This document shows, piece after piece, positions 14,741-23,344 of a DNA stretch of 36,804 nt (the first letter of the stretch is position 1; each line of letters opens with the position of its first letter). Position numbers and translations under genes: made by a program. Under the pieces are notes generated by a model, which worked only from the letters and a program-made list of their open reading frames with translations, did not search any database and had not been told where the DNA came from. Origin of the DNA: Bacteroidales bacterium (GTDB taxonomy: Bacteria > Bacteroidota > Bacteroidia > Bacteroidales > WCHB1-69); contig JALNYF010000015.1 in NCBI GenBank assembly GCA_023229985.1, positions 1-36,804 on the forward strand, in the 5' to 3' direction.

Positions 14741-16255
14741 TTATAAAAGTTGTAGAATTGCGTCCACGATTTTTCTATCATTTTGTAAACGAGGTACTTT
14801 GAACTGACCGCCCAATTTGCCTACGGAATCTAACCATTTTATAAATGTGCCATCGGGCATAACAGAAATTTTAGGTTGATGCAAAATCAGGTCGCCGGTT
14901 CGCTTGGCTTCGTAGTCAGAATTTAGTTTTTTTAACGTGGCATCTAAAACAGAAGTAAACAATTCCATATTGTCCGGCAGTCGGGTAAATTCTATCAGCC
15001 ATTCATGGCAGGCTTCTTCTTTTGCATTTCCTAAATAGATGGGCGCAGCGGTGTATTCCTTTAAAACGGCACCTGTTTTTTCGCACGCTTCAAAAATGGC
15101 TTTGTCTGCGTTATCCACGATTAATTCTTCACCAAAGGTGTTGATATACTGTGTGGTACGTCCCACAATCCGGTAACTGTAAGGATTTGTTGAGGTAAAC
15201 ATGACGGTGTCGCCGATTTCGTAACGCCACAATCCGGAAGGAGTAGTAATCACCATCGCGTAAAGTTGTCCCACTTCCACATCCGTCAGCGGAACGGGCT
15301 TCCCTCGTCTTTCTGACGCGGCATCAATAGGAATAAATTCGTAAAATACGCCGTTGTCGGTCAGTAAAAGCAAATCGCTGCAATCCCGTTGGAATTGGAA
15401 TCCAAAAAAGCCCTCAGACGCATTGTACATATTCATATAGAAGAAGTTATCGGATGGGATCAGTTTACGATACTCTTTTTCGTAGGGTTTGAAACCGACC
15501 CCGCCGTGGAAAAAGACTTCCAAATTGGGCCACACTTCCAAAATATTCTTTTTTCCCGCAATATTTAGCACTTCTTTTAAAACCAACAAAAACCAAGACG
15601 GAACGCCCGACAACGATGTAATATTCTTATCATAAGTATTTTCCGCAATCAAACGGAGTTTTTCGTTCCAATTGTCATTCAACAAAATCTCCTTGTCGGG
15701 AGCCTTTAAAAATTCTCCCAAAATTGGCATATTATTCATAAGAATAGCAGAAACGTCGCCGCATTTTACTTTTGCTTCGGGTCCCATTTCGTGAAAACTT
15801 CCGCCAAGCGTAATCCCTTTGCCGGAAAAAATCTCAGTTTCGGGAAACATTTCGCAAAAAAAAGTAAGAGAATCTCGCGCCGCCAAGAAATTGTTGAATT
15901 TTAAGGATTCCTCGCTGACCGGAATGTATTTGCTCTTTCCGGCAGTCGTCCCCGACGATTTTGCCATCCAGTTAATTTTACTATTCCATAAAATATAATC
16001 CTCCCCCTTCATAATACGCTCAATATAAGGCAATAAGGATACATAATCTTGAAGTGGTACTTCCGATGCAAACTCAAAATAGGTCATGTCTTTCGACATC
16101 CCATACTTTTTTCCAAACTGCGTAGATGCTCCGTTTTTTACTAAATAATTCAACCAAACCTCTTGCGTTTGTATTTGGTTTTCAATCAGTGTAACAAGCC
16201 GTTCATCGCGAAATGAAAAGTAGCCTCGAATGGGTGCGTTAAGAATCTCAATCAT
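14741..16255 (-). CDS. GH3-family adenylating enzyme (acyl acid-amido synthetase-like)
   Basis: A 504-residue member of the GH3 family, known in plants for joining amino acids to auxin or jasmonate through an acyl-adenylate. Members in Bacteroidota have no assigned substrate. The ATP motif SSGTTAGK is at 100-107, and MYNASEGFF, followed by the segment around GLWRYEIGDTVMF, marks the adenylate-forming core and hinge. Length is near that of bacterial members. It is transcribed away from ispE, with 41 bases between the starts, and it overlaps nothing. I cannot name its substrate. Confidence 0.85.
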   Translation of the reverse strand: MIEILNAPIRGYFSFRDERLVTLIENQIQTQEVWLNYLVKNGASTQFGKKYGMSKDMTYFEFASEVPLQDYVSLLPYIERIMKGEDYILWNSKINWMAKSSGTTAGKSKYIPVSEESLKFNNFLAARDSLTFFCEMFPETEIFSGKGITLGGSFHEMGPEAKVKCGDVSAILMNNMPILGEFLKAPDKEILLNDNWNEKLRLIAENTYDKNITSLSGVPSWFLLVLKEVLNIAGKKNILEVWPNLEVFFHGGVGFKPYEKEYRKLIPSDNFFYMNMYNASEGFFGFQFQRDCSDLLLLTDNGVFYEFIPIDAASERRGKPVPLTDVEVGQLYAMVITTPSGLWRYEIGDTVMFTSTNPYSYRIVGRTTQYINTFGEELIVDNADKAIFEACEKTGAVLKEYTAAPIYLGNAKEEACHEWLIEFTRLPDNMELFTSVLDATLKKLNSDYEAKRTGDLILHQPKISVMPDGTFIKWLDSVGKLGGQFKVPRLQNDRKIVDAILQLL

Positions 16256-16296
16256 CTTTAAACTTTTTGTATATTTACCGCCGAAATTTTATCATT

Positions 16297-17091
16297 GTGA
16301 TTGCTTTTCCAAATTTTAAAATCAACATCGGCTTACACATAACAAAAAAACGTGAAGATGGTTTTCATGATTTGCAAACAATTTTTTATCCGATTGATAA
16401 TAAGACAGATAAAATCGTAGTTTCCGCAGGACACAAGTTTATTTTTACGATGGAAGGGGCAGACTTCAATACGAAAGAAGCAGATAATATTTGTGTTAAA
16501 GCGTTCCAATTATTGCAAAAAAAATACAAATTGGGGCAAATTTGTATAGAATTGACAAAAAATATTCCGTCAGGTGCAGGCTTGGGGGGTGGATCTTCCG
16601 ATGCTGCGACCATCCTTAAAATGGTGAATGAACTTTATAATCTTAACATAACTCGCAATGAATTAATAAATTATGCAAGTTTTTTAGGTAGCGATGTGCC
16701 TTTTTTTATTGATAATAAACCCGCTTATGCCACTGGAAAAGGTGAGATGTTAAGCCCCGTGGAGTTGGATTTAGGTCATAAAAAAATCAGTGTTTTCAAG
16801 CCCTCTTTTTCTATTTCAACCGCGGAAGCATACGCTGCCGTCATTCCACAAGACGATCGTCCGTATTTGCCGGATTTATGTAAGTTGCCCGTAGCCGAAT
16901 GGAAAAATTGTGTTGTAAACGACTTTGAAAATGCACTTTTTCCCCGCTATCCGGTTTTGAATGAAATAAAAAACAAATTTTATGAATCAGGTGCCGACTA
17001 TGCGGCACTTTCCGGTAGCGGTTCTGCCCTCTTTGCCATTGCCGATTTTCCAATTGACTTATCTCCAATTTTTGAAGGAATTAATATTTAA
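16297..17091 (+). CDS. ispE: 4-diphosphocytidyl-2-C-methyl-D-erythritol kinase IspE
   Basis: A 264-residue GHMP kinase of the MEP (non-mevalonate) isoprenoid pathway. The GHMP motif PSGAGLGGGSSDAATIL is near residue 88, the N-terminal KINIGLHITKKREDGFH binds CDP-ME, and ALSGSGSALFAI is the C-terminal motif. The start is set at GTG 16297, because homology begins at IAFPNFKINIGL; a longer frame begins with TTG at 16267 and would add ten residues, MYIYRRNFII. It leads a run of plus-strand genes (ispE, DUF2520, KdsC-like) with gaps of 2 and 4 bases. A weak TATATTTAC (16271-16279) may be its -7 box. Confidence 0.95.
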   Translation: MIAFPNFKINIGLHITKKREDGFHDLQTIFYPIDNKTDKIVVSAGHKFIFTMEGADFNTKEADNICVKAFQLLQKKYKLGQICIELTKNIPSGAGLGGGSSDAATILKMVNELYNLNITRNELINYASFLGSDVPFFIDNKPAYATGKGEMLSPVELDLGHKKISVFKPSFSISTAEAYAAVIPQDDRPYLPDLCKLPVAEWKNCVVNDFENALFPRYPVLNEIKNKFYESGADYAALSGSGSALFAIADFPIDLSPIFEGINI

Positions 17092-17093
17092 AG

Positions 17094-17885
17094 ATGAAAA
17101 ACGAACTATCTCATTCTATTCAAAAAATCGCCGTTATTGGCAGTGGAAATGTTGCCACATGGGTGGTAGAGCAGTTACAAGATACAGATTTTCAAATTGT
17201 GCAAATTTATAGTTATACCTTGGAACATGCTCAAATTTTGGCAAAGTCGTGTAATGCACAACCCATCGACCAAGTATCAGAAATTCTCCCCGACCTTGAT
17301 TTGTATATTTTTTCCCTTAAAGATGATCACTATGCTAAAATTCTTCAAGAGCTTACCTTTAAAATGAAATTGGCAGTCATCACTGCAGGTTCGCTTTCCT
17401 GCAATATTTTGGCAGAAAAATCGATCAATTATGGGGTTATTTATCCTTGTCAAAGTATAACTAAATCACATAAAATCAATAATTTAACTGTACCGTTATG
17501 TATTGAGGGCAATACGCCTGCGACCGTTGAGGTACTCTCTGCCTTTGCGGCTTATTTATCCGATGAAAGATATTTTTTGAATGAGGAGCAGCGTAAGATT
17601 TTGCACCTTGCCGCTGTTTTCGGTTCCAATTTTACCAATGCCATGTATGGAATTGCTTTTGATATATTAGCAAAATCAGGATTATCAACGAAAATGATTT
17701 ATCCGCTTTTGCAAAATACGTTAGCTAGAGTTGAAAATGCTACTCCGTGGGAAGTGCAAACCGGACCTGCCCATCGTAACGACCAATCTGTTATGAAACA
17801 GCAAGTTGAAATGATTGATGATCCGCAATTACGACAAATTTACCAATTGATTTCTGATTATATTATTCATAAAAACAACAAATAG
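17094..17885 (+). CDS. Rossmann-fold protein with DUF2520 domain
   Basis: A 263-residue protein with an NAD(P)-binding Rossmann fold at the N-terminus (AVIGSGNVATWV near residues 13-24) and the C-terminal DUF2520 helical domain (LAAVFGSNFTNAMYGIAFDIL and ATPWEVQTGPAHRND). The overall organisation resembles NADP oxidoreductases related to F420-dependent and pyrroline-carboxylate reductase families, but the substrate of DUF2520 proteins is unknown. It starts two bases after ispE and ends four before the KdsC-like gene, so it is part of that operon. Such an arrangement is common in Bacteroidota. Confidence 0.85.
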   Translation: MKNELSHSIQKIAVIGSGNVATWVVEQLQDTDFQIVQIYSYTLEHAQILAKSCNAQPIDQVSEILPDLDLYIFSLKDDHYAKILQELTFKMKLAVITAGSLSCNILAEKSINYGVIYPCQSITKSHKINNLTVPLCIEGNTPATVEVLSAFAAYLSDERYFLNEEQRKILHLAAVFGSNFTNAMYGIAFDILAKSGLSTKMIYPLLQNTLARVENATPWEVQTGPAHRNDQSVMKQQVEMIDDPQLRQIYQLISDYIIHKNNK

Positions 17886-17889
17886 CACG

Positions 17890-18411
17890 ATGGAAAATTA
17901 CAGAAAAAAGCTATCTGAAATTACGACGTTTATCTTTGATTTTGACGGGGTATTATCCGATGGAAAAATTTATGTTCTGCCCGATGGAGACCAACTTCGC
18001 GCCACGGGCGTGAAAGATGGATATGCGTTGCAATATGCACTACGCAAAGGTTATCGCATTGCCATCATTTCAGGCGGTATTTCAGAAAGCATGCGGCTGC
18101 GCTACCAAAATTTTAAAGGAATGGAGATTTATTTGCGCGTTCACGATAAAGTGGAATTGCTGAAAGAATACATGGAAAAACATCAAATCTCCGGTGATGA
18201 AATACTTATTATGGGCGATGATATTCCAGACTACAAAATGATGCAGTTTGCTGCTATAAAATGCTGTCCCGCAGATGCCGCGGAGGAAATCAAAAGTATC
18301 GCTGACTACATTTCTTTCAAAGGTGCCGGCGATGGGTGTGCGCGCGATGTCATTGAGCAGACCCTCAAAGCGCAAGGCAAGTGGTTTCAAGAAGATGCAT
18401 GTGTTTGGTAA
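17890..18411 (+). CDS. KdsC-like HAD phosphatase
   Basis: A 173-residue HAD phosphatase without a cap domain. The nucleophile motif DFDGVLSDG (Asp17, Asp19) is followed by motif II IISGG and by motif IV MGDDIPDY. This matches 3-deoxy-D-manno-octulosonate 8-phosphate phosphatase (KdsC/YrbI), which frees Kdo for lipopolysaccharide inner core. Length is normal and oligomers of this type act as tetramers. It follows the DUF2520 gene by four bases and precedes thyA by 18 bases. Confidence 0.88.
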   Translation: MENYRKKLSEITTFIFDFDGVLSDGKIYVLPDGDQLRATGVKDGYALQYALRKGYRIAIISGGISESMRLRYQNFKGMEIYLRVHDKVELLKEYMEKHQISGDEILIMGDDIPDYKMMQFAAIKCCPADAAEEIKSIADYISFKGAGDGCARDVIEQTLKAQGKWFQEDACVW

Positions 18412-18429
18412 TCATTAAAATAAAACAAT

Positions 18430-19224
18430 ATGCAACCTTATTTAGATTTACTTGAGACCATTCAAAAGGAAGGAATTTTCAAACCTGACCGCACGGGAAC
18501 CGGCACATATAGTGTTTTTGGTTATCAAATGCGATTTGATTTGACGAAAGGATTCCCGCTCCTTACCACCAAAAAACTGCATCTTCGTTCTATTATTTAT
18601 GAATTGTTGTGGTTCTTGCGTGGAGAAACAAATATTGCCTTTTTAAAAGATAACAAGGTTTCGATATGGGATGAGTGGGCAGATGAGCAGGGTGAATTAG
18701 GACCTGTTTATGGGAAACAGTGGCGGTCGTGGCAATGTGCAGAGGGGAAAACTATCGACCAAATTACTCAAGTAATCGAGGAAATCAAGCGAAATCCCGA
18801 TTCTCGGCGATTAATTGTAAGTGCGTGGAATGTCGGCGAAATTGAGAAAATGGCTCTGCCGCCCTGTCATGTTTTGTTTCAGTTTTATGTAAATAATGGT
18901 GAAATATCTTGTCAGTTATATCAGCGCAGTGCCGATGTCTTTTTAGGTGTCCCTTTTAATATCGCCTCCTATTCACTTTTGTTGATGATGGTGGCGCAGG
19001 TTACGCACTTGAAGCCAAAGTATTTTATTCATACATTGGGAGATGCCCATTTGTATGCGAACCACTTAGAGCAAGCGACTCTGCAACTTTCTCGCATACC
19101 ACGTGCATTACCGACATTGCAAATCAATACGAATGTATCTTCGATTTTTGATTTTCAATTTGAAGATTTTACGTTGAATGGTTATGACCCTTATCCGCAT
19201 ATCAAGGCGGAAGTGGCTGTTTAA
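18430..19224 (+). CDS. thyA: Thymidylate synthase
   Basis: A 264-residue ThyA, which makes dTMP from dUMP with methylene-tetrahydrofolate. The catalytic Cys146 lies in LPPCHVLFQFYV and the dUMP phosphate contacts include RTGTGTYS and DSRRLIVSAWN. Both length and Cys position equal those of the E. coli enzyme. The folate-binding block IASYSLLLMMVAQV is intact. The gene is close behind the KdsC-like gene. Presence of ThyA means the organism does not need ThyX. Confidence 0.97.
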   Translation: MQPYLDLLETIQKEGIFKPDRTGTGTYSVFGYQMRFDLTKGFPLLTTKKLHLRSIIYELLWFLRGETNIAFLKDNKVSIWDEWADEQGELGPVYGKQWRSWQCAEGKTIDQITQVIEEIKRNPDSRRLIVSAWNVGEIEKMALPPCHVLFQFYVNNGEISCQLYQRSADVFLGVPFNIASYSLLLMMVAQVTHLKPKYFIHTLGDAHLYANHLEQATLQLSRIPRALPTLQINTNVSSIFDFQFEDFTLNGYDPYPHIKAEVAV

Positions 19225-19242
19225 TAACTATTTGTGGATAAT

Positions 19243-19273
19243 TTGGCAATCCAAAAATCTTTCGTATTTTTGC
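19243..19273 (+). promoter_or_regulatory. Promoter of the PfkB kinase gene
   Basis: TTG (19243-19245), 19 bases, then TATTTTTGC (19265-19273): an ideal Bacteroidota promoter, 20 bases before the ATG. So this gene is transcribed separately from thyA. Confidence 0.8.
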
Positions 19274-19293
19274 CATTCAAAAATTAAATAATA

Positions 19294-20262
19294 ATGAGCA
19301 GAATAATTGGCATTGGAAATGCTTTGGTGGACGTGATTGTCAATGTCCCTGATGAAACTTTATTACAGGAATTCTCTTTACCGAAAGGAGGAATGGAAAT
19401 GATTGATGTGGAGAAGAAGCGACAGCTTCACTTCGCCATTAAGAATATGGAACAGACGTTGGCTTCCGGCGGTTCTACTTCCAATACTATACACGGGTTG
19501 GCTCGCCTGGGAGCGCAAGCCGGTTACATAGGGAAAGTTTGCAAAGATGAAATGGGTGATTTTTTTGAAAAAGACATGCGTCATAGTTGTATCACTCCAC
19601 ATCTTATTTATTCTGAAATAGATACAGGAATTGCGACGACCTTGATGACCCAAGATGCGGAGCGTACTTTTGCTACCTATTTGGGTGCCGCTTCTACAAT
19701 GAATATGCAAGAAATTGACACAGCCATATTCAAAGATTATGATTTTATTCACGTAGAAGGCTATTTGATTTTTAATAAGGATTTGATTCTTCGTGTTTGC
19801 AAGTTAGCCAAGGAAAACGGAATGACGATTTCTATGGATATGGCGTCGTTTAATTTGGTTGAACAAAACCTTGAGTTTATTGAAATGCTGTTGAAGGATT
19901 ATGTGGATATTATTTTTGCCAACGAGGAAGAAGCAAAGGCTTTTACAGGGATGGAAGGATGCGAAGCACTTCAAAAATTGTCACAATATTGCAGAATAGC
20001 GGTGGTAAAGTTAGGCAGTAAAGGTTCTATTGCGCATATTGATGGAAAAACGATCAATATTGAGGCACCAAGGGTAAAAGCCATTGACAAAAACGGTGCC
20101 GGCGATATTTATGCTGCCGGATTTTTATATGGTATACTCAATCAATATCCACCCGAAAAAACCGGAAAATTGGCGGCACGCTTGGCTGAAGAATTAGTGC
20201 AAACCATCGGTGCCAAGTTGTCGGATGAACAATGGGAAAAAATATTAAGTGAAAAAGAATAA
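19294..20262 (+). CDS. PfkB-family sugar/nucleoside kinase
   Basis: A 322-residue ribokinase-fold enzyme. The N-terminal IGIGNALVDVIVNVPDE and GGSTSNTIHGLARLGAQAGYIGKV segments match PfkB signature 1, and the catalytic motif KNGAGDIYAAG has Asp271 as probable base. Bacteroidota adenosine-kinase-like proteins carry this form with NGAGD where others have TGAGD. The substrate could be adenosine, inosine or a sugar; it is not determined by the sequence. It has its own promoter and ends 84 bases before the restriction endonuclease gene. Confidence 0.88.
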   Translation: MSRIIGIGNALVDVIVNVPDETLLQEFSLPKGGMEMIDVEKKRQLHFAIKNMEQTLASGGSTSNTIHGLARLGAQAGYIGKVCKDEMGDFFEKDMRHSCITPHLIYSEIDTGIATTLMTQDAERTFATYLGAASTMNMQEIDTAIFKDYDFIHVEGYLIFNKDLILRVCKLAKENGMTISMDMASFNLVEQNLEFIEMLLKDYVDIIFANEEEAKAFTGMEGCEALQKLSQYCRIAVVKLGSKGSIAHIDGKTINIEAPRVKAIDKNGAGDIYAAGFLYGILNQYPPEKTGKLAARLAEELVQTIGAKLSDEQWEKILSEKE

Positions 20263-20346
20263 GTCCTGTTCGTAAATTATTGGTTTACAAAATGATATAT
20301 TAAACAAACCCAACTCTCATTACTATATTCTACTAATCGTATTAAG

Positions 20347-20994
20347 ATGGAAAATTTTCAAAATAGTATTTCACTTAGCCAATTACAAAGTGAATTGCAA
20401 AAAAGATTGTCTGTTCCTTATCGATGGACTACGCGACAAAATGATGATCATGACGGACTAACCAACTTCATTTACAAAAGTTTCCAATATGATGAAGTGC
20501 TAAAGATGATTTATCAATTGACGGATAATAAGAAAAATGAGTTGTTCAACTATGCCATCAATCGTTGGTATAATTTCTGGTCTGCAAAAGGCTGCGAAGC
20601 TATTTTTTGCAACTGCGAGGGTGTGCAGGCGGCTCCGAACGAAAAGGACAGACTAAAGGATTTTTGCATCAAAGGAATTCCATTCGACCATAAAACTTCA
20701 GTGTTTCCGAAACAATACGGACAATCCTACCAATTTGCCCGTGAACATCCGGATGACCTCAGTCATTGGTTGTATTGTCAGCAGTCGCAAGAAATGCGCA
20801 AACACTACGGGAATCGGTTATTTATTGTACTTTATCGTCACGATGGCGAGCATTGGAAACTGAAATGCAACTTCTCCCTGCTTCGGAGCAAAATCAAGGA
20901 TTATGTGGCGCATTTTGACGCCCAACATCTTATACAACATTCATATATACAAAACAGTACTACTTACTCGGACATTATTTGGGTGGAGGAATAA
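20347..20994 (+). CDS. Probable restriction endonuclease of a type II system
   Basis: A 215-residue protein that I do not match to a named family. It sits one base before a D12-class adenine methyltransferase gene, which is the usual place for the partner endonuclease. The segment GIPFDHKTSVFPK, with Asp114 and Lys116 spaced as in (D/E)xK, could be half of a PD-(D/E)xK nuclease site, with an upstream acid around 84-90 (for example in NCEG) as the other half. The rest is a mixed alpha/beta sequence rich in aromatic residues with conserved-looking YRW and INRWYNFWSAKG. No promoter of the usual form stands in the 84 bases before it. The recognition site cannot be deduced. Confidence 0.7.
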   Translation: MENFQNSISLSQLQSELQKRLSVPYRWTTRQNDDHDGLTNFIYKSFQYDEVLKMIYQLTDNKKNELFNYAINRWYNFWSAKGCEAIFCNCEGVQAAPNEKDRLKDFCIKGIPFDHKTSVFPKQYGQSYQFAREHPDDLSHWLYCQQSQEMRKHYGNRLFIVLYRHDGEHWKLKCNFSLLRSKIKDYVAHFDAQHLIQHSYIQNSTTYSDIIWVEE

Positions 20995-20995
20995 A

Positions 20996-21997
20996 ATGAA
21001 TTATATTGGTTCTAAATTAAAACTCATCAACTTTATAGATTCAACCATCAAAAGTGTGGCAGGGGAGGATTTATCGTCAAAGATATTTTGCGATTTATTC
21101 GCGGGAACAGGCATTGTGGGACGTCATTTTAAAACCCAATCCCGACAACTTATCGCCAATGACTTGGAATATTATAGTTATGTTTTAAACAAAAACTATA
21201 TTGAAAATCAAGAAGTTCCACTTCAACATGAACTCATTGCCGAACTTAATGCGTTACCTCTCATTTCAGACGGATTGATTTATAGTAACTATTGTTCCGG
21301 TTCCGGGAGTGGGCGAAATTATTTTTCTGACGAAAATGGCCAGAAAATTGACGCAATTCGTGTCAAAATTGAAGAGTGGTTTCATTCTCGGCAAATCAAT
21401 GAAGAAGGCTACTTTTTTTTATTGGCAAGTTTATTGGAAAGTGCCGATAAAGTGGCGAATACAGCTTCTGTTTATGGGGCGTTTCTCAAACATCTCAAAA
21501 AAACCGCCGCACAACCCATTCTCTTAGTGCCCGCCTCATTTTTCACCGACGGAAAAAAGCATCAGGTTTTTAATTGTGATAGCAATGCGCTTATCAAACA
21601 GATTGAGGGAGATATTTTATATTTGGATCCGCCATATAATAGTCGCCAATACGGAGCCAACTATCATATATTGAATACCATAGCAGAATATCAACCCTTT
21701 ATTGCCCATGGAAAAACAGGACTTCGGAGTTATCAAAAATCCAAGTATTGCAGCAGACAAACCGTTCTCACCGAATTTGAAAATCTTATTCGCAATGCAA
21801 AATTTCAATATATCTTTCTAAGTTATAACAACGAAGGATTGATGACTTTGGACGAAGTGCGTAGTATTATGCAAAGTCATGGGCAATATAATTTAAAAGA
21901 AATTGATTATCAACGATTTAAGGCAGACAAGACAGAGAATCGAAATCATAAATTTTCTCACACGAAGGAATATATACATATTTTAATCAAAGAATAA
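20996..21997 (+). CDS. DNA adenine-N6 methyltransferase (D12 class)
   Basis: A 333-residue methyltransferase starting MNYIGSKLKL, the N-terminus typical of Dam/D12 class enzymes. SAM motif I is DLFAGTG (residues 33-39) and catalytic motif IV is DPPYNSRQY (Asp211 to Tyr219); the NSRQY extension also occurs in the m6A enzymes of FokI-type systems. The start at 20996 was chosen over the upstream frame (20903) because the family N-terminus and the strong GGAGG (20986-20990) precede this ATG. It overlaps no gene and follows the endonuclease by one base, so both are made from one mRNA. It should protect the host at the sites cut by the endonuclease. Confidence 0.9.
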   Translation: MNYIGSKLKLINFIDSTIKSVAGEDLSSKIFCDLFAGTGIVGRHFKTQSRQLIANDLEYYSYVLNKNYIENQEVPLQHELIAELNALPLISDGLIYSNYCSGSGSGRNYFSDENGQKIDAIRVKIEEWFHSRQINEEGYFFLLASLLESADKVANTASVYGAFLKHLKKTAAQPILLVPASFFTDGKKHQVFNCDSNALIKQIEGDILYLDPPYNSRQYGANYHILNTIAEYQPFIAHGKTGLRSYQKSKYCSRQTVLTEFENLIRNAKFQYIFLSYNNEGLMTLDEVRSIMQSHGQYNLKEIDYQRFKADKTENRNHKFSHTKEYIHILIKE

Positions 21998-22045
21998 AGG
22001 CAATAAATACCTATAAATAAGAGTTAGTAAATAAAATTATTATAG

Positions 22046-23098
22046 ATGAAATATATACGATTTTTATTGGTCATGCTTTTTGTTATGTTTTCATGGTCAT
22101 TGTTTTCACAAGATCCTGAAAATAAAATAGATGCAAAAGGTCAAAAACAAGGATACTGGAAAAAATACAACGATAAGAAAGAACTTTTATATGAGGGACA
22201 TTTCAAAAATGATGTACCAATCGGGGAGTTTAAGTACTACCATAGCAACGGGAAGTTGAAAAGTAAATCGGTTTTTATTCAGGGAACCCACAAAGTACGT
22301 ACAATCATTTATCATGAGAACGAGAAAAAAGCGGCGGAGGGGAATTTTATTGACCAGTTGAAAGACAGTATTTGGAATTATTACGACACAAAGGGACAAC
22401 TCATTACGGTAGAGAGTTATCAACAAGGGAAGAAAGATGGGCATTGGGCAACCTACTCGGCACAGACCGGCATCATTTTAGAAGAGTGCGATTACAGCGA
22501 TGATTTGCTGAACGGAGTACACAAAACTTATTTTGTTGATGGGTCACTCAATACGCTGATTTCTTACATAAATGGGAAAATGAATGGTTTGTTAGAAACT
22601 TACTATCCCAACAAACAAATATATTTCCGCGGGATGTATCATCAGGATTTAAAAGAGAAAAATTGGGATTTTTATGATGAAAGCGGGCATATTCGTAAGA
22701 CGATTGAATATGTAAAATCTTCGCCGAAAAACACCTATTTATATCTTTATGTGGGGGAAAACGGACAAAAAATCAATCAGAATTTAATTGCTTATTTTCA
22801 TAAAACCGGAGAAAAAACACAAGCGGTGATGCATAACGGGAAATATTTTAATTCCACGGATAATTTTGAAACGGTATGCCAATTTGTTGATTTTGTTGAT
22901 TTTTTCATCGTTAATCCGAGTTATGCGGCTGCCTACAGTGTCATCATGGATTACAAGGAGTTGGATGAAGAGGAATTCGGTCCGGGCGTCATTGAAGTTA
23001 TTTTGAAACCGGCACCTGCCGAACCGGTCATTGCGGAAGGAGACCATGCCAAGCAAGTTAAATCCTTGTTTATAAAGGAAATGCCAAAAGAAGAATAA
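22046..23098 (+). CDS. Exported protein with MORN-like repeats
   Basis: A 350-residue protein with a signal peptide (residues 1 to about 22, LFVMFSWSLFSQ) and at least six MORN-type units of the pattern GxxxGxWxxYyxxGxL, such as GYWKKYNDKKEL, GEFKYYHSNGKL and GHWATYSAQTGI, across residues about 35-230. These form a beta scaffold that may bind membrane or proteins. The C-terminal 100 residues lack repeats. Bacteroidota databases often label such proteins YwqK-family antitoxins, but no toxin gene stands beside it, so I do not use that name. Function is unknown. It has no obvious promoter box and starts 48 bases after the methyltransferase gene. Confidence 0.8.
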   Translation: MKYIRFLLVMLFVMFSWSLFSQDPENKIDAKGQKQGYWKKYNDKKELLYEGHFKNDVPIGEFKYYHSNGKLKSKSVFIQGTHKVRTIIYHENEKKAAEGNFIDQLKDSIWNYYDTKGQLITVESYQQGKKDGHWATYSAQTGIILEECDYSDDLLNGVHKTYFVDGSLNTLISYINGKMNGLLETYYPNKQIYFRGMYHQDLKEKNWDFYDESGHIRKTIEYVKSSPKNTYLYLYVGENGQKINQNLIAYFHKTGEKTQAVMHNGKYFNSTDNFETVCQFVDFVDFFIVNPSYAAAYSVIMDYKELDEEEFGPGVIEVILKPAPAEPVIAEGDHAKQVKSLFIKEMPKEE

Positions 23099-23165
23099 CA
23101 TTTTTTTGTTTGTGTAGTCCTTTAAATTGATCAAATACAGCTTTTTTTATATCATTTATTTACGA

Positions 23166-23196
23166 TTGCCGATAAGAAATAATGGTGTATCTTTGC
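23166..23196 (+). promoter_or_regulatory. Promoter of the U32 gene
   Basis: TTG (23166-23168), 19 bases, then TATCTTTGC (23188-23196), an ideal Bacteroidota promoter. It lies about 150 bases before the ATG, so the message has a long untranslated leader. Confidence 0.8.
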
Positions 23197-23202
23197 GCTG
23201 AT

Positions 23203-23344
23203 TTTGAGCGATAAGTGGCGCTTTCTATCAATCATGACTCACAAAGAATAAATTATTAATCCCAAACTCTACCAATTTGACTTAAAATCAAACTTTTACT
23301 AACCAATATCAGGTTCGAATCATCAAGATTAATCCCTTAAAAGT
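23203..23344 (+). other. Long 5' leader of the U32 gene
   Basis: About 140 bases between the expected transcription start and the start codon. I see no riboswitch signature and no strong hairpin; a short one at GATAAGTGGCG... may exist. The leader is AT-rich and could hold a regulatory structure that I cannot recognise. Confidence 0.5.

Noticed and set aside
20903..20995. A longer start for the methyltransferase (20903)
   Set aside because: The extra 31 residues lie inside the endonuclease gene and precede the family N-terminus MNYIGSK; the GGAGG sits before 20996.
22046..23098. Calling the MORN protein an antitoxin (YwqK label)
   Set aside because: No toxin partner is adjacent, the protein is exported and much longer than typical antitoxins, so the label would be misleading.
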